Part shown: in pieces, positions 27,654 to 39,780 of the stretch
Position numbering within the stretch: position 1 is the first letter of the stretch
Layout of the letters: each line of letters starts with the position of its first letter
NCBI GenBank assembly: GCA_907163375.1
Contig: CAJQUW010016946.1
Span: 124,001-188,000 of the forward strand
Reading direction: 5' to 3'
Origin: Prostheceraeus crozeri
Taxonomy: Eukaryota; Platyhelminthes; Polycladida; Euryleptidae
Length of the DNA: 64,000 nucleotides
Made by a program: the position numbers and the translations under genes
Notes under the pieces: model-generated
The model's database searches: none
Told to the model about the DNA's origin: nothing
Seen by the model: only the letters and a program-made list of their open reading frames with translations

Positions 27654-28808
27654 TTAGCCATCCTTTGGCAGTCTCGCGCGCTTCCGAATCGAGAATTTAT
27701 GTAAGTGACCGCGCATTCTTAGGCTGGCATGCAAACATTTTTTCGTCGGATGGCCGTTATAGCAAATTATTGATTCGTCGAGGCTTTGATTTACTAATAC
27801 TTCGCCGGCCAAATGATTATCCCGAATAGGGATGTGAAACTGAAACAAACGATCCTCATTCACACGTTCCCACTCATCCCTCATGCGCTCCAACTTCTCA
27901 TACGCCTGCATCTCATCACCCCGCCGAGCCACAGTCCTCTCCAACTCAACATTCCTCGCTCTCAACACACTCATCTCCTTCATCATCTCCTCAAACTTCG
28001 CTTCTACATCTCTCATTCTTCTCTCCGCAGCACTCGCCCTCTTCTCACACTCATCATTCTTCTCTTCCAACTCTCGCGTCTTATTCTTCAAATCAGTCAC
28101 ACTACGCCTCATTCTAATATTTTCATCCGCTACCTCCTTCGACTTCAGTTCCTTCTTTTTCAACTCATCCAACTCCTTCACAACTTCATCCTTCACTTTC
28201 TTCAAACTCTCATAATTATTCACCAACAAATCATGCGCCATCTGCTGCGAAACATGCCTCTTCTCTTCATCCTTCAACCACCTCGCCGACTGCACACGAA
28301 TCCCACCACTCTTCACTTTTGGGGAAGATGAGCTCTTCGGGGGGTCGGTGATGACAATGTTTGACACCTCCGACGACGAAGAGCTCAACTTCCTCACACG
28401 CTTCCTCACACGCTCCCTATCTAAATCCACATCATCCTCATCATCACTCTCAAGCACTCTCTTTCGCTCAATCTCACCCTCCAACGACGCAACCGCTCTC
28501 GCCAACTCATCATTCTCAACAACATTCTCAACAACATTCTCAACAACATTCTCAACCTTACCCTCTCGCTCGATCGCCAACATTCGCTCCCTCTCTTCCA
28601 CAATCAACTGCGTAAATCTCAAGTCACTCACTAAACCACCACTACAGTCAGCATGCACTCTGTAGAAACGCGCCTCATCCTCATCACCCTTCAGCACTCT
28701 ACACTTCATACACGCAACCCTATTCAAGATAATCATGTGGCAGGTGCCCGCCGTCTTCACATGCGCCTTGGCGTCCGCACTGCGATTGATTCGACCGCAC
28801 ACACACAT
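27654..28808 (-). CDS. Coiled-coil protein with N-terminal Cys/His motif
   Basis: 384 residues from ATG 28808. The N-terminus has paired cysteines (CVCGR, GTCH, CMKC, HADC) likely to bind zinc. An ENVV tandem repeat follows (about 85-97, encoded by a 12-bp repeat at 28522-28560), then an acidic stretch ESDDEDDVD with Arg-rich neighbours (possible nuclear signal), and a long coiled coil (about 195-315, KKKELKSKEVADEN...). A basic globular end follows. I recognise no family. A GT-AG intron (27649-27590) begins just past the stop. The transcript probably starts in the subterminal TATA promoter at 29443 and splices to an acceptor at 28868. Unique to element A here. Confidence 0.65.
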   Translation of the reverse strand: MCVCGRINRSADAKAHVKTAGTCHMIILNRVACMKCRVLKGDEDEARFYRVHADCSGGLVSDLRFTQLIVEERERMLAIEREGKVENVVENVVENVVENDELARAVASLEGEIERKRVLESDDEDDVDLDRERVRKRVRKLSSSSSEVSNIVITDPPKSSSSPKVKSGGIRVQSARWLKDEEKRHVSQQMAHDLLVNNYESLKKVKDEVVKELDELKKKELKSKEVADENIRMRRSVTDLKNKTRELEEKNDECEKRASAAERRMRDVEAKFEEMMKEMSVLRARNVELERTVARRGDEMQAYEKLERMRDEWERVNEDRLFQFHIPIRDNHLAGEVLVNQSLDESIICYNGHPTKKCLHASLRMRGHLHKFSIRKRARLPKDG

Positions 28809-28866
28809 TTTTACATGATATTTGCGATTCTAAATGTTTGCCATGCCTGATTTATCGTTAGCTGTA

Positions 28867-29918
28867 AGATAATGAAATTTGTATAAGTTTGGAATCATGT
28901 AGTACAGTCATATTCCTAAAGAGTGTAGTGAGTGGCACTCGATCCCGTCGACATCCCGAAGGCCTTGTACTGATCACTAGGGAAGTGAGAGATCTTCCCC
29001 GATACCCGCTCTTTACAGCTGAAGACATCATTGTCACTGCCCCGAAGTGGTAACAGGAACGCCGAGTCAAAGGTAGTGATCAGTAGCTGGGATCTAACCC
29101 CTCAAAGCTGCCTTAGACTTAGTTAAATTTCAAATCTGATAGCAGATTTGAACTCAGGATACTTGAAAACCTTAGTCTATATGTTAAAACTTTGAAAAAA
29201 CTGAAAATTAAGAATTTTTAAAAAATTCCGCATTTTACTACTCATACTACTTTTAAAAAATTTTATCAGTAGTAAAGACACTATCAAACTCTATCATACA
29301 AACTTTGAAGTAAGAAGATAGCTTGCCTACTTCAAAAGATAGAGTCCTTTGAAACACCCGATATCGGGAGCTCAGAGCGACGACCGTCGCTTACCTCGTC
29401 TTTCGATGAAGTGATCAGACTTACGTTGTCGGGGGTTTATATATGCTCGGAAGAAAACTTAAAATGGCTCTATCTCCGAAAGTATTCATCGTAGCGACAT
29501 GCGGTTTGTTGCAAACGATTCGTCTCATCATTCTCTATCATATGACACCTGAACCATTCTCATATGACCACGGGAAGTTGGTCCGTCAGCACATGTCCAT
29601 GTAACATGCCACAAGTGAAAAAATTCCTAAGTGTGAGAGCTCCAGTGTGGTGAAAATTTTGAAAAATTTAAAACTTCCGAATTTCGACCTGGGACCTTTA
29701 CCAAAACATTTTTCATCAAATTTCACGGACCCCCCTCCCCCTTCCCCCCTCGTTCAGAGGAATTTGATGAAAAATGTTTTGGTGACCGTCCCAAGTCGAA
29801 ATTCCACACTTTGGAAAATTTTCAAAATTTTACCCATACAAAGCCACTCTGACACTTAGGATTTTTTCAGGTGAGCGAGCTCCGACCTAAAATCTTGTAA
29901 CCGCTCTAACTTTTGAAC
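28867..29918 (-). promoter_or_regulatory. Right subterminal region: inward TATA promoter and spliced leader
   Basis: Minus strand: TATATAAA (29443-29436), then a leader whose donor GTAAGC (about 29391) is homologous to the GTAGGT donor in element B's TIR. A strong acceptor TTATCTTACAG lies at 28868. Between them is AT-rich sequence homologous to element B's subterminal DNA, including a likely member of the shared repeat family at 28920-29110. From 29625 to 29918 an extra half-unit of the TIR repeat forms a local inverted repeat around a C-rich tract (29726-29750). No further gene is seen. Confidence 0.6.
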
Positions 29919-30698
29919 GAAGACAGATATGAACAAGCCGTTTCTTTCACTGAATTTGTCTCACTCTTAGCTTTCAAACGAGCTATTGCACGACAAAATC
30001 CGTCCACTAGAAGCCAAGATTGAAGCTAGCTGTCCAGAGGGGGGGGAGGTCAGTGAAATTTGATGAAAAATGTTTTGGTGACGGTCCCAGGTCGAAATTC
30101 CACACTTTGGAAATTCTCAAAATTTTACCCATACAAAGCCACTCTGACACTTAGGATTTTTTCAGGTGAGCGAGCTCCGACCTAAAATCTTGTAACAGCT
30201 CTAACTTTTGAACGGCTGGTCCGATTGACTCGCAACAAAAAATGTCGTCGAGCAGGTTTTTCTCCTCTTTCAAACGAGTAGCCTTAAGACAAAATCCGTT
30301 CACTAGAACCAAAGTTAGAAGATTGCTGTCGGGGGGGGGGGTCAGTGAAATTTGATGAAAAATGTTTTGGTGACGGTCCCAGGTCGAAATTCCACACTTT
30401 GGAAAATTTTCAAAATTTTACCCATACAAAGCCACTCTGTCACTTAGGATTATTTCAGGTGAGCTACGACAGTCCACCCTCCCAACCTGGCCGGCACACC
30501 ACGCCAACCTGGCCGGCACACCACGCCAACCTAGACACCACATCACCGCGCGCTATACGACGGTCGGCCAGAGGGGGGGGGACGTCAGAACCAAAGCACC
30601 ACGGCGGCCGACCACGACACTCTGCCGTTCCAGAGGGGGGGGACGTCAGCGACGGCGGCCATCTTGCGCGGTCCAGAAGTGGAGTTTTACTTACTACT
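29919..30698. repeat. Right terminal inverted repeat of element A
   Basis: Reverse complement of 8323-9109 with the same 291-bp internal units and G-run/CCAGAG boundaries (30041, 30331, 30573, 30634). Ends in ACTACT at 30698 followed by the GTAGAG duplication. Confidence 0.9.
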
Positions 30699-30704
30699 GT
30701 AGAG
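30699..30704. repeat. Target-site duplication of element A (right)
   Basis: GTAGAG, identical to 8317-8322. Confidence 0.92.
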
Positions 30705-33000
30705 ATATAGCAGTTCGTACAATTGATTCGGACGCTCAAAAGACTTCCTTGACCAAGAGGATCACGTGATCAGCTGATTGTGAAAGCGTCAAACGCAACT
30801 CACTGTCGGAAGTCTCCAGATGGATAAAAATCTAGCGATAAGATCTATAAAATACTAGCGACGTGAAACCACAATGGACCTATAATTAGTATGAAACTTA
30901 TTAGATATCAAAAGTGGTGAACATTTGCTAACAGGCATCTTAATTAAGCGGAAATTAGGCTGACTATCAAGTGACTATCAAGGAAATTTCATGAACCGCA
31001 TTACGATGCAAGTCTTCATGGAAGAGTTGAGATCTTTTTGTGCTCCTTGGCTGAAATTTCAAGTTTTTAATTGAATTTTCATCGGCATAATTTTTTTACT
31101 AAATTTGTGCTTCATTTCTTGAATCTGAATAAAATTGTGGACCTATTTACATCTTATAGAGTTATTATGATCACTGTCTTTGATTAGTATATTTTGCTCT
31201 ACCAGTAGCAGTTGTGATATGATCACGCTTAAGTAAACACTCTTATAATGAGCATTATTATAGCATCTCATCGAATTGCTAATTTTGCATATACATATTA
31301 CCTCCCCAAGGTTGTCATGACACGGAGGATTTGTAAAATGCTATTATCCCTTCTGTATTGCTATCATGATTAGTCAATTTCGTGCAGATTTCTCCAGAAG
31401 TGAGAAAATTTGCCTATCTCAAATTTCATAGGTCTACTGGGTCTCAATTCAAGTTCATTTAATAGAATCGAAACTATATGCACATTGGGGATCTAATTAA
31501 TGCTGAACTGCTATACTCTACCTAATACTTACTCTATGCATTCAATTAACTGATTGGCTGATTAACTGATGAAGTGCCGTCACCACACAATATTGTAGGA
31601 AAAACATCCCAATATTCAGTAATTTATGTAGATACTGTACTAAGCTTACTAAACATATTTTGTTTTTTAAAACTGATCGCTTTAAGGAAGTTATATTTGT
31701 CTTTCATTCAAGACATTTCTAGTCGTAGAGATCAGTATACCTACGTTGTTGTCATCCTGTTGGATATTTTGTATTTTTAACATCTTGTCTCGAGAAGTTC
31801 GCAAGGAATATCATAATTCATGTTTTATTACCTAAACTGTTCTTTGAATGACACTGAGATTTGGAATTGAATATAGTGGAAGAGGGATGGCCAAAGTCCT
31901 ATATATGACAAACACATTGAAAAATCGACTCCGAAATTCAGAGCTGGACAGAGAGAATGGCATCCTCTGCTTCCTGATCAAGATTCAAAATTAATCGTAA
32001 TTAAATTAAACACAGCGACCAATCAATTCTAATTGCAGCTGAAAGCAATTGATCAATTGCAATCATTTTTTGAATTTTTATTATGAGTATCAGTTTATGT
32101 GACTTTTGCATCAATAGATTGTTAATTTTGTAATTTTGACTTTTGAATTATACAATTCAATGTATGAAGCCGCATGCACACGTGTTTTGCATGTATACAG
32201 TTGAAGAATGACTGCCTAAAATACACGTGGCTATATTCAATATGTGGTTCAATTCACTAATACAGACATTAACTCATGCATAAAGGATCACCTGTATTTT
32301 GTAATATAGTGATTCCGGACACGTCATCAAACACCATAGTTCCAGAATCCTTGAAGCAATCGGTGTATTATCATACTTATAGAAATATCTATAAACTAAG
32401 CACAACTTTTGTGCACTCGTGTAATTTTGTTCCTTTTCAAAATACAAGTCAACTGATGATTCTACTTGCTGAACCATCTATAGCCTACATTCAATCATAC
32501 GAGTCATCATAGTAATCATTCAATCATAGTAGAAGAATCAGTCTGGCGTCTATTCATAATACAATTCTGATTGAGTTTTCGCTCGTCATCATTCTTACTA
32601 GTTAACAATATTGCAATTAAACTAGAAATCATCCAATCATGAAATTAATCGACTGCATGAATGGGCATTGACTGGTCACTTTATTGTGATTCTGGGAGAA
32701 GTCAGGTTGATTGAATTTATATCAGCTCGATGTATTTAAAACATGACGTTGAGTTTTATTAACTTGACTTCTCCCAAAACCACAATAATCGATTGCATGC
32801 ACTTATCGGAATCATGCAATTCGATAGCAGCAATTTACAAATTGCAATTATTCGATTATCAATCAATTTACAGCAATTATTTGTCTTAACAAATAAAATG
32901 AATGGCAATCATCTGCTTTCAACAATCAATCTATTGCTGTAGCAGTGATATCTGATAGATGGCGCCTTAGGTACTTCCTTCCAGTCTCTCATTGTTTGTG

Positions 33001-33075
33001 GATGGATTCGAACTCTCTACCTCCTGATCCTCATTCGATTAATTAAACAACAACGACTGGACCACTGAATCATAC
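33001..33075 (-). repeat. tRNA-like (SINE-type) sequence
   Basis: Minus strand TGATTCAGTGGTCCAGTCG (A-box-like) and GAGTTCGAATCCA (B-box) at tRNA spacing. Acceptor stem not formed. Confidence 0.4.
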
Positions 33076-34548
33076 GTTGAAGCAATGGAATTGATAAGTA
33101 AAACTGTTTTCAATTGGAATATCCAATTGACTGTTTGTTATCTGAAATATGAACAGACTGAATGCTAACTTCTCCGTCCACATAATTCACAGAGAAGAGA
33201 CGTGTTGCATCATCTGTAAACTGTCGTAATTCACGCCGAAACCTGCAAATGCTTATTGGGTCCAACGTGTGAATGAAATCAAACCTTCTCATCCGTATTT
33301 ACCTTCAAACAGATCGGAGCTTGCTTGAATCAGTGGAAAGATGGCGGAGGCTTTATCGTGGTCATTGCTTTCCGGTTTGTCTTCAAATTCATCTGTATTA
33401 AGTCATTAACTTCCTCTATTTTGGATGGCCTGTTGAATTGAGGAAGTCCAGTCTTTGAGCATTTTAATTCTGACAATTACGAAGTCTGCTTAAGTGAAAA
33501 TAAATACGTTGGAGAGCAGGTGAAATGGTTTGCAAATAATCATTCAATGTTTACTTGTTAGAGATCGTCCATCTTCCTGGTTTCATTCAAATCATGCTAT
33601 TTATAGAATTTGACCATTTCTCCATAAACTGACATTTACATGTTAATGCCGTCTCATCGTCAGCACGTGTGGCGGATCCAGAGGGATATCATCAGGGGTG
33701 ATTGGCGATTCATGACATGGATGCGGATTGAGCAAATGAAAATGCATGCGTCAACTCCAAAAGTTTCCACAACGCTAAGTCAAAACCACTGCTAAAGAAA
33801 ATTGAATTTTAGAAACCAACTTTTTAAGAAGGGAGAAAATTTACGCTTACATTTTCGAATATGTTCAACAAGCTATATTCTTGCAATCCTATAAGGCTTC
33901 CCTTTGCTCTGGTGTAGGCCTACCGTTCCCGGATCGCTGGTTTTTCCAACTGCTACCTATGAATAATGCAGCCTAACAGCACCTGTTGATGTAAATGGAG
34001 AGATTAGTCAACACATGGAGTCTGCACAACTCTAAAAATCTAAAATCGCTGGGAGGGGCATGTTGTGCTCTTTATTGGAAAGACGCAGGTGGAACAAATT
34101 AAATCAGTAGTAAGCAGTGTGATACGCGTAAGTTGATTGCAGCCAAATATCCGGAAGAACTTTGTCTGCACTTGAAATGTAGGAGTCGTCGGGACTGCAA
34201 GGCATCCTTGTTAAATTCTTCCAGCGGAGGCAAGGATGCCGGAAATCAGCACATTCATATTCAGCGGACAGCGGGCGATGCGTTTTTAAAATAATTCATA
34301 TTCATATTTTCTGTCGTGTTTTTACGGTTGGTTGGTCATGTTTTCAATCTGTCATGACATCCTTCCACGTAAAAAAATCATCTAATTCCTATTTTCATTT
34401 TATTGAATGAAATTGCATGAGCGCTTTATATGATTGGAGATAATAAAGACCGTTAAGACGACAATGTGATTTATTTCATTGATATGAACAGCTATTCAAA
34501 TTTTAAATTATCTAGAGTTATGAAAGCGCTGAAAGAAAATCTTTCTAT

Positions 34549-34736
34549 TTTAGAATAATAAAAATAGCTTCCTACGAACGTGTAGTCGTGTATTCACAAT
34601 ATTTCTGCTTAGCCTTTATCGAGGGATACACAAGAGATACAGAACTTTTTCCTCTGTTTCCGTTGATAAAGGCTAAGCCGAACTATTGGAAATATACAAC
34701 TACATGGTCGTAGAAAATGGTTTTTATTATTCTAAG
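34549..34736. repeat. MITE-like inverted repeat, ~190 bp
   Basis: Arms TTAGAATAATAAAAA...GCTTAGCCTTTATC (34549-34620) and its mirror (34664-34736) pair over about 70 bp with some mismatches; short spacer. Confidence 0.75.
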
Positions 34737-34928
34737 ATGAATGAATCCCGACCGATGACAACAAGCGATCTAATTCAAACATCTTTTTGACCTAACTGTT
34801 CTTTCAGCTCTCACATCTTTTACATTGGAAAATTTTCCACTAGGTCCGCTACATACAGCTTATCTACGTGCTATTAAAAAACGGAAGCTTTAAACACTGC
34901 ATTAATACGCTTTGCGTCGTCCTAATGC

Positions 34929-34985
34929 GGCCATTGTTCAGATGGTCAGAGGGGACAGGTCATTTGGGGTCGAGTCCTACCACCT
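34929..34985 (+). repeat. tRNA-like sequence
   Basis: A TTCAGATGGTCAGAG A-box-like stretch and GGTCGAGTCCTACC B-box-like stretch at tRNA spacing; no complete cloverleaf. Confidence 0.3.
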
Positions 34986-35117
34986 GCACTCATCTTTTGA
35001 TTTAATGCTTACTTCAATTCATTCATTTTATATTGCTCTATAATGATGAATTGATAACGAATAGAAACTAAAAAGCCACTGCAAGTATTTTGCTCGTTTT
35101 TATCATTATAAATTACT

Positions 35118-35764
35118 TACCGTATTTCCTCTATTAAGAGCCCCGGGGCGCTAATTTACAAACGAGGTTTTTGAGGGGGGCTCTAATAAGAGAGGGGCCA
35201 TAATAAGAGGTGGGGCCCTTAATATATTTTCCTAATTAATGAAGACCTACTTTTCTACCAAACATTTTGCTTTTCAAATATGATAAATATTGCATGTATA
35301 GAATAATTTGATAAACTGACATGAATATAAAATAACAACATCCATTTTGCTTTCTATTTACATTATTTTAAATGCAGTATCCATGCACCAACACTAATCT
35401 AGAACTATACACAGTCTTTAACGTGTGAAGAAAAGATAAATTTTCAACTCAGAAATAATATCAGTTATACAGATTCAGGCTTACTCTCAGCGTCCAAGTC
35501 TACGATTACACTATCGTCACTATACAGCTCACATCTTCTTCGATGTCATAAGGTACTGTCGTGCGCTGTTTTCAGTTGACCCGGTAGCTATCTTCTTGGA
35601 CGATATATAATGCCATTTTATCGCTATTTAATACTCTACACCGTCATGTTTTGGGGGCCCTAAATAGAGAGGGGGCGCTTATTAACTTCTTCAATTTGGA
35701 TGGAGGCTCTTATTAGAGTGGGGCGCTTAATAGAGGTAGGGCTCTTAATAGAGGAAATACGGTA
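35118..35764. repeat. Non-autonomous DNA transposon with CCGTATTTCC ends
   Basis: Ends CCGTATTTCCTCTATTAAG and the mirror CTTAATAGAGGAAATACGG, flanked by TA on both sides, consistent with a TA duplication. Inside, degenerate AAGAGCCCC/GGGGCTCTT blocks repeat in both orientations. No coding capacity. Confidence 0.85.
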
Positions 35765-37406
35765 TCTAAAATTTCATAGTGATTATGAGTTTCATAATTC
35801 CCTTTTGCTCACCTTTCTTATGTATAAGAAGAATTGGTAATAAAGGTTCAACCCCCAAATTTTGCACCTTTGACTGTGTCCTCCTAAGCAGTGACAATAC
35901 CAGTGAATAATTAAAACTGCTTCAGATGAGTTACAGATTGCATCGATGATCTGAAAATTAATGGCAAAATTGTATCTTTTGTGTAATAAAACAAAGTATT
36001 GGAGGGTGAGACGGTTTCAATGTATTCAACTATGACACGAACTACGTGACCAAAAGGCCATAATTATCGTATTCTATTATGATCAATTTGGAGAAGATAG
36101 GGAATAACTGAGTGTTTGAATTGCCAACTTTGGTAGCGCGACATCTGTGCAAGTATGTTGAAAAAATGCATTTGGATATGTTTGTGTCACGTACATGGCT
36201 TGCGTTGAGTGAAATGGCAATTGGATGATATTTTATCGGTGTCATGATAATTCAACTAAGATTGTGCAGATCTTGCTAGATCTTAAGAAAAGATCTTTTA
36301 CAGATCTTTTTAGAAATCACAGTTTTCATTTAATTTTATGCATCATGATCTGACACGTGCAGCAAATTAATAATATCGGAGAATCTCAAACAAAAAGAAG
36401 TCGATTTATTATGACCGATTTCAGTCTTTATTGACCATCATCAGGTGCATGTACACAGGCATGCAAAACTATCGACATATTAAGTAAAAAGTGACGAAAA
36501 CTGATAGAATGCTAAGCTAAGATCAAATGCGACGGTCACAGAAAGAAACTGGGCTTGCATTGTTAATCGTACTCTTTCAGCAAAGATCTACTGCTTGCGA
36601 AATGTCAAAGAGCGATAATTTCAAAAAGTTTTGTGTATTTTTTTAGATAACGGAGAAATCGTCAAGGTCAGCAGGCTGCACATGCTTGGATATTTCACTT
36701 TGAGTTGGAACACCGCGAATATGTTATTTCAGTCCACTACAAAGATGGCATTGAGCGAAATTAATGGAATTTCTTATCGTTGACGAGCTTACCCGAAGCA
36801 CGCAATGTTATTGTTTAATTATCTACCAATATTAAAGCTGACATGCACTCCAAGAAAGGCTGTTATATCTTCCCATAGTGGGTGTAGCTAAGTGATCCAT
36901 ATTCCTTAATCATGTATTTTGTGAAGTTTAAATAGATGTTTCAATTAACAACATCTGACATGTGCAGAATCCAAGCATGTAAAAGACTGACCAGTTTGAC
37001 CCAAAACATGCATGTACTGCAAGCTGCATGTTTATTATCTAGGATATGCGTGTATAGACGTATGCTGCAGGACACTGAGTTTTTAAGAGTAACTTGGCTT
37101 ATGTCACAAATTTAAGAATTTGCAGCGAATAAAATGTCCAATCTAAATTGCAACATGAAGTGCCACTTGTGTTTTCAGGTGTCAACAAGTGTTTGATTAT
37201 TGTTGGAAATTGTCAATTATTGTTGGATAAGACCTGATACGATCGTCTATTTTGGAGCAGGCCATTTTTAAAATTTATACTGGTCAACCATTTGCTTGAG
37301 AGGCCACTTCGGACTGTGCGCTCAAGACAGCATTTCAGGAGTAAGCCTATACTCTCTAAGAGCACTGTCACTCGCTTTGATGACTTTTGTTCCACGCATC
37401 CAATGG
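35765..37406. other. No recognisable gene
   Basis: AT-rich host DNA with only short open frames; no repeats of note. Confidence 0.5.
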
Positions 37407-37671
37407 TACACTATAAACTGTAAACCGTTAAAAACAGCCAAAATAACCGTTAAACTTCACAGAAAGGCTTCACAGAAAATATCCGTAAATATCTGTTAAA
37501 ATGATGACGTCATAACACGATGAGTGATGACGTAACATTTAAAATCCGTTCATAACAGAAAATACAACCGTCTGCTTTTTCGGATATTAGCAGTTCAGAC
37601 TGTAAAAAACCGTGAAAATAATTTTAGCTGTTAATTTTAGCGGATATTTACGGTTTACAGTTTACAGTGTA
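37407..37671. repeat. Mariner-like MITE, 265 bp
   Basis: TA-flanked inverted ends CACTATAAACTGTAAACCG and CGGTTTACAGTTTACAGTG. Central TGACGTCA-like and GATGACGTAA repeats. No transposase. Confidence 0.8.
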
Positions 37672-38950
37672 TGCCTCAAAGAGCACTATAGGGCTTAAGT
37701 TTTCATAAGTCTAACGTTGTGTGCTAAGTTACTAAATAAATATATAATTAAAATTTTATAGTAAGAGTATATGCACTTACAAGCATTCTAACATATTCTT
37801 GCTTATCTTACATGCATTTCATTTTTATGTCATCAATCACCGTATTGATTTGGCTATAAGAAAGTGGCGAATTTGGGTAGTTATGCGACCGTGCTCCTTT
37901 AGCTAGCTCCATTAATTATGAAATTTTGCTGCATATCCTCTCGCAGAAATCTGATAATTTTTGTTGAGGGGACATCTTTTTTATCGATAAATAATGAGTT
38001 CAAATGTTCTAATAAGTTCCCGGACTGTGAATATATCAGCCAAAATGACTAACAGCTAAGATAAAGTGCACAGACTCGAGGGTTCTTCCATAATAAGTAG
38101 CCTGAACGCAAAAATTAGGAATGAACTCTGCTTTTTAGGAACAAGACTTGCTTTTAATATTGTACTTTTCTAAGCACTGTGAATACACAAGAAATGTGAA
38201 AATCTATGTTTAACACAATGTGTGTGTTTTAGGCAAAGTAAGTATATAAGTGTAAATTAAACCATATTTAAACACTTTGGTTTTAGGTGCCAAAATAATA
38301 AAAAGCATAAAGAAAATACACCAGTTCCGCTTATTTTACATATTATGTATAATAATCACCTCCGCAAGCGATAGTGCGATAGTAATATTCCATAGGGCTT
38401 TTAAAATCGTTGACAAAATGCTCTTCGTGGATTTGCCGCATCTCATGCCGTGAATGTCTCGTCTCCCCTTGAAACTTTGACTTCTCGAAGCTCCTGCTTC
38501 AAAATTTTGTTAACCCACCGGTCACACTGATTGAATCATAAGTGTGAGGTGCTTGCTTGTTGCGAAAAATATTATGTCGCTCAAAAATTTGGAAGATTCT
38601 TTGCAGAAGCATGGCAGTGGGCATTGTCATGCTGCCATCATATAGATGAAAGGCGCCTTGCTCGAGATTTCAGCCTGCGCTAGAGCTCGCCATCTTCCGC
38701 ACAACTTCAATGCATCGGTCACCAATGCTATTCAATTCATTCAGTTCCTCATTCATTTGACAATTTTTCTTCGTACCACTCTGTTCGCCGCGCAACTTGG
38801 ATTTGCATTAAGCCATTCACTTCATCGCTCAGCTCAATAAAAAAACAGTTCGCTCAGTTCGTTCACTTTGTTCACCTGTGAGACAGGTAGGAGGCGGCCA
38901 TTTTCCTCGAAGATGGATGCAGCCGTTAGATAAGTCACTTTCTTCACAGC
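37672..38950. other. No recognisable gene
   Basis: Low-complexity, AT-rich. The 38646-38840 open frame has no recognisable feature. Confidence 0.5.
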
Positions 38951-39780
38951 AGGGATGCGGAGTCGGAGTCCCGGAGTCCTGTCAAATGATAGGACTCCGG
39001 ACTCCGGCCTATAGCTAGACCCGAAATAATATAATACAAGCAAATTATTTATTCTCGTGCATAGCTGTCATTGTCTTGATGTCAACTTTCTCCGTCAAAC
39101 AAAAGTACAGAGACAGCAGTGTATATACAGCTTATAATAGTTGACGGAATGAACCGTGATAGTGAAAAAGGATTGTCTTTTCACTTGGTGATTTAGTAGA
39201 GAAGACAAGCGTTCCTTGCCTCGATCACACATATACGCACCAAAGGTCACATCAGAGACAAAAATGAAATACTGGTCTGTTTGAGAACATTGCCTCTTAC
39301 CCTCACGTTAATCGTGTGTGATGGCTTCCCTAAAGCGCATATTAAAATCGAAAGTGAACTCATATTTTTTGGAGAAGGATGGGGAATTTCGTGCCTGGTA
39401 GAGACTGGAGAAAAACTGTGTGAAGAACGCATCAACAAGATGGGAGGAGCCGAGTCGTATGCATCCAACTTAAAGCGACATTTGATCAGCTATCATCGAA
39501 AATGATTGATAATTGATACAATGATCACTAAATGTAGGTTCAAGTAAGCCTATAATGATCTATGATGTAGGTTACCAGTTAATTTTTCAAAAAACTAGGC
39601 TTATATACTTGCCACTCGGAGTCGGAGTCCTATCAAAATGATAGGACTCCGAATCCCAGCTTCACAGTCCTGCTTAGCACTGTGCAGGCGGAGGAGACCT
39701 TTTTCGCCGGAGGCTGGCATCTTGTTTAGGTTTGAGACAGGTGCGGAGGTGGCTTTTGGAAAGTCAGCTCTACATCCCTG
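38951..39780. mobile_element. hAT-like remnant
   Basis: Starts CAGGGATGCGGAGTC and ends CTCTACATCCCTG, similar to hAT-type ends. GGAGTCGGAGTCC/GGACTCCG blocks occur at 38957-39006 and 39609-39652. An internal frame (39281-39505) ends SNLKRHLISYHRK, reminiscent of a BED zinc finger of hAT transposases. The 8-bp flanks do not match, so boundaries are tentative. Confidence 0.4.

Larger units (their letters stand above)
8323..30698. mobile_element. Element A: Polinton/Maverick (adintovirus-like) element, 22.4 kb
   Basis: Both ends are AGTAGTAAGTAAAA in inverted orientation, flanked by GTAGAG duplications. Inside are protein-primed DNA polymerase B, chromodomain integrase, FtsK/HerA-type packaging ATPase, adenain-like protease and capsid proteins, the defining Maverick set. 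Left-to-right plus-strand genes cover 9.4-21.3 kb, with a minus-strand transcription-factor cassette at 17.0-18.3 kb. polB and other right-end genes are on the minus strand, except the gene at 25.7 kb. Coding frames are mostly intact, with in-frame TAA codons in polB, near the integrase start and in one small gene. The insertion is recent enough for its duplication to be perfect. Confidence 0.95.
30705..35117. other. Intergenic host DNA, no gene recognised
   Basis: Contains a 27-bp-armed inverted repeat (about 32680-32790, GGGAGAAGTCAGG/CCTGACTTCTCCC type), two tRNA-like sequences and one MITE listed separately. Short frames such as 33292-33110 (minus) have no recognisable homology or splice context. 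Confidence 0.5.

Noticed and set aside
27813-28665. Plus-strand frames rich in His/Leu/Ser over the coiled-coil gene
   Set aside because: Antisense shadows of a highly charged coiled-coil coding sequence.
38951-39780. A complete hAT element with 8-bp duplication
   Set aside because: The ends look hAT-like but CTTCACAG and GTTAATAG flanks do not match, so only a remnant is claimed.
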